Assembly (NCBI RefSeq): GCF_003858645.1 | Contig: NZ_RQJP01000001.1 | Span: 1,488,001 to 1,552,000, forward strand | DNA: 64,000 bases | From: Larkinella knui | GTDB taxonomy: Bacteria; Bacteroidota; Bacteroidia; Cytophagales; Spirosomataceae | Direction: 5' to 3' | In this document: piece after piece, positions 57,401 to 64,000 of the stretch | Layout: every line of letters starts with the position of its first letter | How positions within the stretch are numbered: position 1 is the first letter of the stretch | Program-made: the position numbers and the translations under genes | The notes under the pieces: model-generated | The model's input: only the letters and a program-made list of their open reading frames with translations | Told to the model about the DNA's origin: nothing | Database searches by the model: none

Positions 57401-57638
57401 GGCCCGATTGGACGCAGCCCGTATCAGGCTGGCGTTTAGACAGCCGCAACTGGTTAGGTCTGAAAAACCGGCCACCCAATCACCGGCCCCAGCAACGGCC
57501 AGGCCCAAAGCGAAAGCCGTCCGAAAAAAAGCCGCCCGCGCGGCATCGTCCCTCAAGGCTCCATCCAAAAGCCGTCCTTATCCGGTGCAAACCAAAACCG
57601 GAAGCGAAGAAAAACCGCCTACGGCCAACCGGAAATAG
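54471..57638 (+). CDS. Membrane protein with PKD and degenerate vWA-like domains
   Basis: The 1055-aa protein has an N-terminal cytoplasmic segment (1-110), helix 1 (112-133), a PKD-type Ig domain (160-232, YKWDFDG and ITHTFP), helix 2 (264-286), a cytoplasmic part with a vWA-like fold (361-490), helix 3 (709-730) and a long periplasmic C-terminus with a basic Lys/Ala/Pro tail. The vWA-like part has LVLIDNRSTF where DxSxS would be, so its metal site is degenerate. The MoxR gene directly upstream supports a MoxR-vWA pair. Topology is inferred. Confidence 0.75.
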   Translation: MTPVSPQRPIPLGELLEQLRLEGFAVTPEVYDRCFRVAGVYFPTGWTESPDGSRPDRTLRELKEVLGPVVARSDIEQEKFGLIFDQVLTRPSPETGELKTTVQQKSPGRRPWFWGLLLAAMLLTGGGIGYFIYQPPPVVPVPQPADSTNRKLPDPNCLIKVSVASIVGNQVTFLNQSPGLKLHYAYKWDFDGTKPVIVTTDSTITHTFPALTASTVVTIALQDGGCDQTFLLTNLYRTNQPTLESFPLVVAAPSLHTTYAINRGSLLLAVLLGTGLFGVISFRYFFTRRKVRPSDSPPYFLTFPDQEKTIKVAGSMEVWARQLNQREEGQRRVMDIARTIRATARMGGYPAIYYQQIKLRPRYLVLIDNRSTFHQQARLYAYLGTVLMERDVELELFFFNADPRTCWNEKYPKGIAIGDLYRIHRASQLVLITEGVRLLDYEKGTVASWVTNLFDGWEKRAILTPVYAENWTYIEALLSRFFIVLPATPEGQLLLRAYLQADELPTFQELLRRFQRSTDQVADRGFFGKSAEKLTIADIDQFLETGFEDENLTEPDKIRLKQWAYATAVYPTPTWEMTLTIGKALEQYYQTDTLVTTTNLLKISALPWLQQSRIPDPLRAALLDRLAEFPPNLQTGIQNDVLALLQSVKTVPGSMAGEEQEMHTYEVWLTDENRRPEALRKLAPFQKAGLITNRVVDRQVADHGRRQQLAYVLTLATAAVLLLISGYFILSQQPNRTSTGLNRFFYSRSDTTFSDSAVIYNNLAASVLDKRLEDINAVSELKSWSARIGYAFPRTSPVQAYSYSTRAIPESELYELRLAFVLASLRNRITFEALYNLHAIRYGYGFHLDSLPNRSATDVSRVVSPLGEVNQIVAPTSWFQSTEMTPMDTLVRQYVTLLNQNLPIDTIRQKINTLDSYGANLRRLGAMPPLTDQEINRAKQAGQFNRVSLLLPSQTGKNILRVRLPRLNTTPTELDSLARLDAARIRLAFRQPQLVRSEKPATQSPAPATARPKAKAVRKKAARAASSLKAPSKSRPYPVQTKTGSEEKPPTANRK

Positions 57639-57710
57639 AGCATTTCCCGGGAGCTAATACCCGGTATCTCAGTGGAGTATAAATCGGTGCAAAAATAATT
57701 CCGGTCGCTC

Positions 57711-57740
57711 TTGTTTATTTATAACTTCTAATTAACTTTG
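57711..57740 (+). promoter_or_regulatory. Consensus promoter of the small membrane/DUF4153 pair
   Basis: TTG (57711-57713), 19-nt spacer, TAACTTTG (57733-57740). It marks the end of the CHAT operon and implies a leader of about 180 nt before the next gene. Confidence 0.72.
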
Positions 57741-57928
57741 AAACACAAAGTACTTTATACAACCAGAAATTAATAGCACAGGCAGCCCATTTCAACACCA
57801 ATTCAGCAATGACTGGTAACGCCCGCCCGGTGGTTGAGCTGGCCAACAACTAACTTGAAAAGCCACAGGGTTGGGTTTATAGTGAAATCCGTAATTATCT
57901 ATTTTATACCTTATAAAGTGAACAGGTT

Positions 57929-58267
57929 ATGGCAACGAAAACGCATTTATCAACAAGGCCCGTTCATCCGGTTTCGGTTGGCACACGAATGCTGCAGGGC
58001 GCAGGAATTGCTTTCCTTCTAATTGTGGTTTTTCTGCTTGGCGTCAAAAATCCTAACCCCGCCTGGGGGAAATTCTGGATGATCAAACCGCTCCTGGTCG
58101 TACCGATAGCCGGTGCTGCGGGTGGCGTTTTCTATTACTTGATGGATCATCTGCGGTACCAGGGTGGCTGGAAGAAAATAGCGGCCCTGGTTTTGGGCTT
58201 GCTTGGCTACCTCTTTGTGCTGTGGATAGGCACGGTTCTGGGACTGAACGGTACGCTGTGGAATTAG
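57929..58267 (+). CDS. Small membrane protein of the type annotated as KefB-like
   Basis: The 112-aa protein has three hydrophobic helices (GAGIAFLLIVVFLLGV, LLVVPIAGAAGGVFYYLM, IAALVLGLLGYLFVLWIGTV). Similar Bacteroidota proteins are often labelled potassium transporter KefB, but no transporter motif is visible and I would not rely on that name. The DUF4153 gene starts 58 bp downstream. Confidence 0.72.
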   Translation: MATKTHLSTRPVHPVSVGTRMLQGAGIAFLLIVVFLLGVKNPNPAWGKFWMIKPLLVVPIAGAAGGVFYYLMDHLRYQGGWKKIAALVLGLLGYLFVLWIGTVLGLNGTLWN

Positions 58268-58325
58268 TTCACCCTAAATAGCTAATAATGAAACACTTAC
58301 CACTAAAACGTTACCCTATCAATTC

Positions 58326-59570
58326 ATGAGAGACGAAATACTGACCCATCTGAACGACCCCAGGCAACTCGAAAAGATGTACCGAACCAACAAGGTGCCT
58401 TTTAAACGGGAATTCAGTACACTCTACCCGACCATCAAAGGCAACATCCTCGCCGATTTCTGGAATGAGAGGCTGAATTACGAAAGCGACGAGATCAACT
58501 GGGGCACCCGCCGGGAACTGGTCTGGGTGTTTATTGCTTCGCTAGTGGCAGGTCTCATTGCCAAGCTACCGGTATTTTTATCGATCAACGAGGAGTATTT
58601 TTATTCCCGCAATTGTGGTTTTATTATATTTCCGGTGTTGGCAGGTTACTTCGCCTGGAAGAACAAATTATCAACCGGTAAAACGGCTTTTATAGCTGGC
58701 GCAATGCTTGCCGGCCTACTATTTATCAATTTCTTTCCTGATGGTAAGAAGAGCGACACCTTACTTTTATCGTGCCTGCATCTAGTCTTGTTTCTGTGGT
58801 CAATAACCGGTTTTTCTTTTGTTGGTGAGGTAAAAACGGACGTTGAGAAGCGGCTGGGTTATTTACGGTATAACGGCGATCTGGTCGTTATGACCACCTT
58901 AATTCTGATTGCGGGTGGTATTATGACCGGAATAACCATCGGTCTTTTCAAGCTGATCGGCTTTAATATTGAACAGGTTTATTTCGATTATGTTGGCATT
59001 TTCGGGCTTGCCGCGGCACCAGTAGTGGGCACCTACCTTACGCAGACCAATCCGCAGTTAGTAGGAAAAGTTTCGCCGGTAATTGCCAAGCTATTCAGTC
59101 CGCTGGTATTGGTAATGCTGGCAATTTATCTGATCGCCATGGTGTATTCGGGCAAAGATCCTTACAACGATCGGGAGTTTTTACTGATTTTCAATGCGTT
59201 ATTAATTGGCGTTATGGCCATCATCTTTTTTTCCATTGCGGAAACATCGAAGACAACCAAAACCCCGACGGAAATCTGGGTTCTTTTTCTGCTATCGGTT
59301 CTTACCATACTGGTCAATGGCATTGCGCTGTCGGCCATCCTGTTCCGGATTTCAGAATGGGGAATTACGCCCAACCGGGCTGCGGTTCTGGGCGGCAATG
59401 TGTTAATATTAATCAATCTTTTGGTAGTAGCGGGGCAACTTTTCCGGGTACTTTTAAAGAAGGCGGATAGCACCGATGTGGGAAAATCCATGGCATTTTA
59501 CCTGCCCCTTTACGGCCTGTGGACAAGTATCGTTACCTTTCTGTTTCCGTTCCTGTTTGGGTTTCACTAA
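58326..59570 (+). CDS. DUF4153 family membrane protein
   Basis: The 414-aa protein has a soluble N-terminus of about 70 residues and then about ten membrane helices ending in TSIVTFLFPFLFGFH. The overall layout fits DUF4153 (YvlD-like) membrane proteins of Bacteroidota. Role unknown. A GC-rich hairpin lies after the stop, between it and the convergent antiporter gene. Confidence 0.78.
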   Translation: MRDEILTHLNDPRQLEKMYRTNKVPFKREFSTLYPTIKGNILADFWNERLNYESDEINWGTRRELVWVFIASLVAGLIAKLPVFLSINEEYFYSRNCGFIIFPVLAGYFAWKNKLSTGKTAFIAGAMLAGLLFINFFPDGKKSDTLLLSCLHLVLFLWSITGFSFVGEVKTDVEKRLGYLRYNGDLVVMTTLILIAGGIMTGITIGLFKLIGFNIEQVYFDYVGIFGLAAAPVVGTYLTQTNPQLVGKVSPVIAKLFSPLVLVMLAIYLIAMVYSGKDPYNDREFLLIFNALLIGVMAIIFFSIAETSKTTKTPTEIWVLFLLSVLTILVNGIALSAILFRISEWGITPNRAAVLGGNVLILINLLVVAGQLFRVLLKKADSTDVGKSMAFYLPLYGLWTSIVTFLFPFLFGFH

Positions 59571-59580
59571 GGAAGCCGAT

Positions 59581-59616
59581 CCGCCAGGGCTCCCGCCATC
59601 GCTGGAGTCCTGGCGG
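59581..59616. terminator. GC-rich hairpin between convergent DUF4153 and antiporter genes
   Basis: Arms 59581-59593 (CCGCCAGGGCTCC) and 59604-59616 pair over 13 bp with one G-T wobble and a 10-nt loop. It lacks T-runs on either side, so it may act as a roadblock or mRNA end stabiliser. Confidence 0.6.
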
Positions 59617-59620
59617 GCAG

Positions 59621-61246
59621 TTAACTTTCAACCGGGCTTAGCCGGTGCAATTGCGTTTGCAGACTGAGGCTCCGAATGTCCAGTTCCTGTTCGATCCGGC
59701 GGATGGATTCTTCACTGTACCGGCCCTCTTTGTGCCATTGGATAATCAAAGCCCGCTGGTGGTTGACAATGGCTAACTCACTCTCCACGAACTCTTTAAA
59801 AAAATTGGGCGCTTTTAGGACATCTCCCTTTTTGGGTTTTTCATCCACTCGCAAAACCCCGTTCAGGTAATTGGTCTGCTGCTCAAACCGGGTTTTCAAC
59901 TCACTCAAAACCTCATCGTGCAGATTCATGGAAAGTTCTCCTTCAATAAAGGTGATCGAACTGGTAGTGATGGCAAGGCGGATTTTCTTTTCCTCCAGCA
60001 CGGTTTTTTCCATCGGTTCCTGCACGTTGAGCCGCCGAATAAAGAAGGGTAAGGTCAGTCCCTGCAGCACCAGCGTGACAAAAATCACCATGAAGGAAAT
60101 AAACAGAATTTCGTTCCGCATCGGAAAAGAATGCCCGTTGCTCAGGGTTACCGGCAAGGCCAGCGCCGTTGCCAGCGAAACAACGCCCCGCATGCCGGCC
60201 CAGGACGTGATGAACAGTTCGTTGGGGCTAAACCGGTGAAGATTTTTTTTTCGACGATCGAGTAAAGCGTAGATATAAGCCAGCGGAAAAATCCAGATTA
60301 TACGCGTAACGATAGCCACAAAACTGATGAGTAACCCGTAGCCAATCAACAGCGTCAGCGACTCATTACCAATGGTTTTAAGAATAACCGGCAATTGGGA
60401 ACCGATCAGAATAAAAACGAAACCGTTCAGAAGAAAAATTAAAATATTCCAAAACCCGTTGATTTGCATCCGGGTTTGAAACGAATAGATTTCGTACGAA
60501 TTCCAGGACAGATACAAACCCGCCGAAACCACCGCCAGCACACCGGAGGTACCCAGGTGTTCGGCGGCCAGATACGCCAGAAAAGGCAGTAACAAGGTTA
60601 TGGTGGTGGCCACCGTGGGGTTTTCGAGCTTGTTATGGATGTGACTGAATAAGTAGCCAATGGCAATTCCAATGGCGATTCCGCCCAGCGCTACGATCAA
60701 AAATTGCAGGCCAGCCTGCCAAAGTACAAAACTGCCGCTGGTTACTGCCGCCACGGCATACCGGTAGGCGATCAAGGCCGACGCATCATTCACCAGACTT
60801 TCGCCCTCCAGAATCGTAATCAACCGTTTGGGAAGGCCCAGGCCGCGGGTGGCGCTGGTGGCGGCAACGGCATCGGGCGGGGAGATAATGGCGCCCAGCA
60901 CAAACGCCAGCGGCCAGGTAAAACCGGGGATGAATTCATGAGCCACCACGGCAACGGCGACGGTCGTCAGGAAAACCAGCCAAACCGCCAGCAACCCGAT
61001 CGGGCGTCGGTAGGCCTTGAATTCGTGCCACGAAATGTTTCCGGCCGCTTCATAAAGCAAGGGCGGCAGAAAGATCAAAAAGACGACTTCTGACTCCAGA
61101 TGGATGTCCGGTATGCTGGGAATGAAGCCCAGCACCAGCCCGGCAATCACTAACAAAATGGGGTACGGTATTCTTAATTTTTGGGTTACTGACGCCAGAG
61201 CAGCCAGAATCGCCATCAAAATTAAAACAATTTCAAGATTGGTCAT
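59621..61246 (-). CDS. Na+/H+ antiporter, CPA1 family
   Basis: The 541-aa protein has the cation-proton antiporter fold of about 12 helices with the conserved SPPDAVAATS and EGESLVNDASALIAY (ion-binding Asp/Asn region). A cytoplasmic tail of about 130 residues is predicted helical and probably regulates activity. It exchanges sodium or potassium for protons at the inner membrane. Confidence 0.93.
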   Translation of the reverse strand: MTNLEIVLILMAILAALASVTQKLRIPYPILLVIAGLVLGFIPSIPDIHLESEVVFLIFLPPLLYEAAGNISWHEFKAYRRPIGLLAVWLVFLTTVAVAVVAHEFIPGFTWPLAFVLGAIISPPDAVAATSATRGLGLPKRLITILEGESLVNDASALIAYRYAVAAVTSGSFVLWQAGLQFLIVALGGIAIGIAIGYLFSHIHNKLENPTVATTITLLLPFLAYLAAEHLGTSGVLAVVSAGLYLSWNSYEIYSFQTRMQINGFWNILIFLLNGFVFILIGSQLPVILKTIGNESLTLLIGYGLLISFVAIVTRIIWIFPLAYIYALLDRRKKNLHRFSPNELFITSWAGMRGVVSLATALALPVTLSNGHSFPMRNEILFISFMVIFVTLVLQGLTLPFFIRRLNVQEPMEKTVLEEKKIRLAITTSSITFIEGELSMNLHDEVLSELKTRFEQQTNYLNGVLRVDEKPKKGDVLKAPNFFKEFVESELAIVNHQRALIIQWHKEGRYSEESIRRIEQELDIRSLSLQTQLHRLSPVES

Positions 61247-61362
61247 CGTAACAAAACGATCTTTCAGTTTACGAAATGTACTTCGTATTTTGAGAAGATA
61301 AAATTGTTTCGACCAAAAAGACGAAAAGGCGTCCGTCCGAACCGCCGGTTCGGCACACGAGT

Positions 61363-61992
61363 TTACGAGGCTTTTTGTTTTTCAAAACCGGATCTAAAAA
61401 TACGGTCCCAGAAGTCGGAACTAACCCCGTATCCGTGCGTTGGATCAGCATAGTGATGCTGCATGTGGTGCTTTTTTATCCTTTTCATAAACTCGCTTTT
61501 AAAGGTATGATGATGAAGGGCATAGTGCATCATATCATAAACCAGATAACCGGCAATGAACCCGACGAAAAAAGCGTAGTTATACGTAGCGGGAAGGAAA
61601 GAATAAAACAGAAAATAAAATCCGGTGGCCAGCGGAATACTCACCGATGGTGGCATAACCAGTCGTTTTGCATCGTTGGGAAAGTCATGATGCACACCGT
61701 GAAAAATAAAATGGATTTTCCGGCCGATGCTTCCCCTGGGTTCGAAATGAAAAACAAACCGGTGTAGCACGTATTCCGTCAGGGTCCAGACGATAAGGCC
61801 CGCAATTACCAGCACGCTGAATACCCAGATTGGAAGTTTACTGACCCCTATGGCGTAATAACTAAAAAAAACAATGACGGGAACGTAAATGACAAGTGGA
61901 ACCCAGTAGGCGACTTTTGATAAACTTTCCAGAAGATCACTTTTAAACATTCGGGTAGATTCCTGTGAATTGGAGACATAATTTTTAGCCAT
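61363..61992 (-). CDS. Fatty acid hydroxylase / sterol desaturase family protein
   Basis: The 209-aa membrane enzyme has the di-iron histidine boxes HRFVFH, HGVHHDFPND, HYALHHH and KKHHMQHHY, in the order seen in fatty acid 2-hydroxylases. Two helix pairs anchor it. 2-Hydroxylation of sphingolipid or fatty-acid chains is likely, as sphingolipids occur in Bacteroidota; direct proof is lacking. The DUF4833 gene lies 2 bp upstream in the same operon. Confidence 0.9.
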   Translation of the reverse strand: MAKNYVSNSQESTRMFKSDLLESLSKVAYWVPLVIYVPVIVFFSYYAIGVSKLPIWVFSVLVIAGLIVWTLTEYVLHRFVFHFEPRGSIGRKIHFIFHGVHHDFPNDAKRLVMPPSVSIPLATGFYFLFYSFLPATYNYAFFVGFIAGYLVYDMMHYALHHHTFKSEFMKRIKKHHMQHHYADPTHGYGVSSDFWDRIFRSGFEKQKAS

Positions 61993-61994
61993 AA

Positions 61995-62567
61995 CTACGA
62001 TGGTTTTATTCGCTGCACAATCGTTTTTCCGGTAGCCGGATCAACGCCTTTCAACTCAATATAAACCACATTGGGAGACCAAAATGTTCCCCCATCGATG
62101 CGAATAAAAATTCGGCTTAACTGACAGTTTTTTCGATCAATATCCGTATAAACATGGTATTGGTTGTTCGCATCTTTCCGGAGCACCATCGGCAGTTTTG
62201 AATACGCTACGGATCGCAGTTCGTACGAATCATTTCCGACCGATTTGACATTTATTCCGTACGCAAATTTGCGCTGAATAAAGTTTAAATCTTTGCGCTT
62301 CCCTCCTTCCGGATATCGAATCCAGAAAACATGAACCGGACTATTTTTCTGCAGTTTCCCCTGATCGTCCGTATTTAATTCGTAGCAAATCGTATTGGTA
62401 TTCGGATCGCGCTGAATATAAAACAGAAGACCGGGAATGTTGCGGGGAACCGGAAAGGTATCCGGATTACTCAATGATGTAAGCCGATTCCGTTCCGGGG
62501 CTAAACTACCTTTAAAGGCAACCAGCAAGGAAGCAATGGCAACAATACAAATGACAGCCTTTTTCAT
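61995..62567 (-). CDS. DUF4833 family exported protein
   Basis: The 190-aa protein starts with a signal-like helix (MKKAVICIVAIASLLVAFKG) and has the DUF4833 core FPVPRNIPGLLFYIQRD and NSPVHVFWIRYPEGG, a beta-rich fold. Function unknown. It sits directly before the fatty acid hydroxylase gene, so it may relate to lipid or envelope chemistry. Confidence 0.85.
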   Translation of the reverse strand: MKKAVICIVAIASLLVAFKGSLAPERNRLTSLSNPDTFPVPRNIPGLLFYIQRDPNTNTICYELNTDDQGKLQKNSPVHVFWIRYPEGGKRKDLNFIQRKFAYGINVKSVGNDSYELRSVAYSKLPMVLRKDANNQYHVYTDIDRKNCQLSRIFIRIDGGTFWSPNVVYIELKGVDPATGKTIVQRIKPS

Positions 62568-62602
62568 ACCTTTCCAAATGAATTCCAGCCTCTTTTAATC
62601 AA

Positions 62603-63514
62603 TTAAAAAGTAGGCACTACGACTCTGTTTCCTGCTTTACCTAACCGGCTGTGTTTCAAAATGTTTTCTACCGTTTCGGGAGTTCCGGAGAACGGGCCCG
62701 ACGATTCAATTTTGAGCGTAGCCATGGCGGCACCAAATTCCCCGGCTTCCTGCACGGAAGCGCCTTGCGTTTTTTTCCACAAATAGCCCGCCATGTAGGT
62801 ATCTCCGCAACCGGTGGCATCGACAATACCCGAGGGCGTGAAGGCCGGAATGGTATAAAACTGATCGCCGGTATAGACAATCGACCCTTTGCTCCCCAGC
62901 GTAATGATCACTTCCCGAACGCCCAGATCAGCCAGGTACCGGGCTCCGTCCCGCACATCACTGGTTCCGGTAATCACTTCCATTTCAAACTCGTTGGCTT
63001 TCAGAATAGTAACAGACGGTAAGGCTTCTTTTTTGGCCACCCAATCGCGGTAGAACACTTTTTTTGCTTTTACATACCGCAAATAGCCCTGAATATCGAG
63101 CGAAACCGTTCCTTTCCGGGCCAATGATTGCACCAGTTCCACCGAAATATCGTCCGATAGCAAGGGGCCTAAATGAAAAATTCGGGCCTCGACGGGCGGC
63201 ATGCCGGCAAGGGTAAACGAAGCCGCGGTGTGGTGTACATTCTGCTCGCGATGATCCTGGTTGGATTTGTAAATGTTCTCGAAATAGACGGTATGCTCGC
63301 TGGGCAAGGCCCACACATCGATGCCGTCGTGACGAATGTCATCCACAACGGCACTCTCTTTAGCGGCTAAAGCCGTCACCAGCACATAGTTAACATCGAA
63401 ATTCCGGAGCGCTTTCGAGAAATAGAAAGACGTACCTCCCGGCATAAACTTTACCAATTGATCGGTTACAACTTTGTCGAGCGTAATGTGTCCGATGGTG
63501 CAGATATCATACAT
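62603..63514 (-). CDS. PfkB family carbohydrate kinase
   Basis: The 303-aa protein has the ribokinase-fold signatures: PGGTSFYFSKALRN near the N-terminus and DATGCGDTYMAGYL (ATP and anion hole with the catalytic Asp) in the C-terminal half, and LGSKGSIV. The sugar or nucleoside substrate is not evident. It lies in a minus-strand run with the HAD hydrolase upstream (57 bp). Confidence 0.9.
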   Translation of the reverse strand: MYDICTIGHITLDKVVTDQLVKFMPGGTSFYFSKALRNFDVNYVLVTALAAKESAVVDDIRHDGIDVWALPSEHTVYFENIYKSNQDHREQNVHHTAASFTLAGMPPVEARIFHLGPLLSDDISVELVQSLARKGTVSLDIQGYLRYVKAKKVFYRDWVAKKEALPSVTILKANEFEMEVITGTSDVRDGARYLADLGVREVIITLGSKGSIVYTGDQFYTIPAFTPSGIVDATGCGDTYMAGYLWKKTQGASVQEAGEFGAAMATLKIESSGPFSGTPETVENILKHSRLGKAGNRVVVPTF

Positions 63515-63571
63515 GGTTCTTAAAATCTTGGTGTCGTAAACTTCTTTGTCATCATTCCGGGCAAGCCGGTT

Positions 63572-64000
63572 TTACCCATTTAACCGGGTGAGCAATTCAG
63601 GAAGCTGGGCGAAATCGGTTAACTCCGCATCGGCCTCCGAAAATGGGTCACTGGTCCGGTTGGTTTCTTCCCAGCCGGCAACGTTCAACCAGACGGTTTG
63701 GCAGCCGGCCGCTTTACCCGGTCGGATATCTTTGGAATACGAGTCGCCAACGACCACGCAGTTTTCGGCGGGAAGTTGCAACTGTGTGACGCCGAGCCGG
63801 TAAATTTCCGGATCAGGTTTCCGGATGCCCACCACGGCCGATTCGACGACGGTTTTAAAACAGGACCGAATACCAAAATCCGTGAGGACCGTGTTCAGAT
63901 TTCCGTAAAAATTCGACACCATCACCAGGGGATAGCGGTCCGCCAGTTTGGTCAAAACCGGTTTGGCTTTTTCTACCGTACGCTGCGCAAACGCATTGCA
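63572..64000 (-). CDS. HAD family hydrolase, C-terminal part (runs off right edge)
   Basis: The frame is open to base 64000 and the visible 142 codons lack the N-terminal DxDxT motif, which lies outside. Visible are motif II (VMVSNF), the motif III Lys in RKPDPEIY and motif IV in VVGDSYSKDI. It is a likely small-molecule phosphatase of the haloacid dehalogenase superfamily with a Gly/Cys-rich substrate loop (GKAAGCQTVWLN). Confidence 0.9.
   Translation of the reverse strand, partial: CNAFAQRTVEKAKPVLTKLADRYPLVMVSNFYGNLNTVLTDFGIRSCFKTVVESAVVGIRKPDPEIYRLGVTQLQLPAENCVVVGDSYSKDIRPGKAAGCQTVWLNVAGWEETNRTSDPFSEADAELTDFAQLPELLTRLNG

Noticed and set aside
57834-58022. 62-codon frame overlapping the small membrane gene
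   Set aside because: Overlaps a better-supported gene in another frame and has no domain.

Overview
The window looks like chromosomal DNA of a bacterium of the phylum Bacteroidota, most likely a Cytophagales member close to Spirosoma or Larkinella. The reasons are type IX secretion cargo proteins with C-terminal sorting domains, a short RpoD-type primary sigma factor of 287 residues, menaquinone rather than ubiquinone genes, SusC/BtuB-style envelope biology, and many promoters of the Bacteroidota form TTG-N18-21-TAnnTTTG. Start sites lack strong Shine-Dalgarno sequences. I see no insertion sequence, prophage, CRISPR array or rRNA operon. Genus is an inference; the phylum is well supported.

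Layout. 1-16 kb holds mostly housekeeping and single-copy genes: a truncated type IX cargo protein, rlmD, dnaB, phoH, a secreted M43 protease, a GNAT enzyme with comEC, a second secreted protein, yajQ, a TetR/ABC1-kinase pair, a dCMP-type deaminase, an ACP phosphodiesterase-like gene, holA and tRNA-Met. 16-27 kb holds a START-like protein, an LptF/LptG permease, rpsO-pnp, rpoD, menD, a TPR lipoprotein and an M61 PDZ peptidase. 27-37 kb is an envelope block (1010-residue TPR protein, beta-barrel, HU-CCDC81/SPOR protein) followed by tonB-folC-trmB and a convergent gap gene. 37.0-38.1 kb is a long AT-rich non-coding stretch with repeated TTTACTAA boxes. dapD and an XRE regulator with a palindromic operator follow.

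39.5-43.7 kb is a vitamin B12 operon: consensus promoter, cobalamin riboswitch, BtuB-like receptor, a beta-propeller lipoprotein resembling BtuG, and a Dph6-like PP-loop ATPase of unknown bacterial role. A parS-like site (14 of 16 positions) lies just after it. 44-48 kb has a TPR coiled-coil protein and gyrA, with Gly at the position equivalent to E. coli Asp87.

48.6-57.6 kb is the most unusual region. A CheY-like regulator and a membrane hybrid kinase precede a tight three-gene operon: a CHAT caspase-like protease fused to an iSTAND-like domain, a MoxR AAA+ ATPase, and a 1055-residue membrane protein that combines a periplasmic PKD domain with a degenerate cytoplasmic vWA-like domain. This resembles predicted MoxR-vWA conflict or programmed-cell-death systems and is the best candidate for a poorly described system. 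The right end (57.7-64 kb) holds membrane proteins, a Na+/H+ antiporter, a fatty-acid-hydroxylase-like protein, a DUF4833 protein, a PfkB kinase and a truncated HAD hydrolase.
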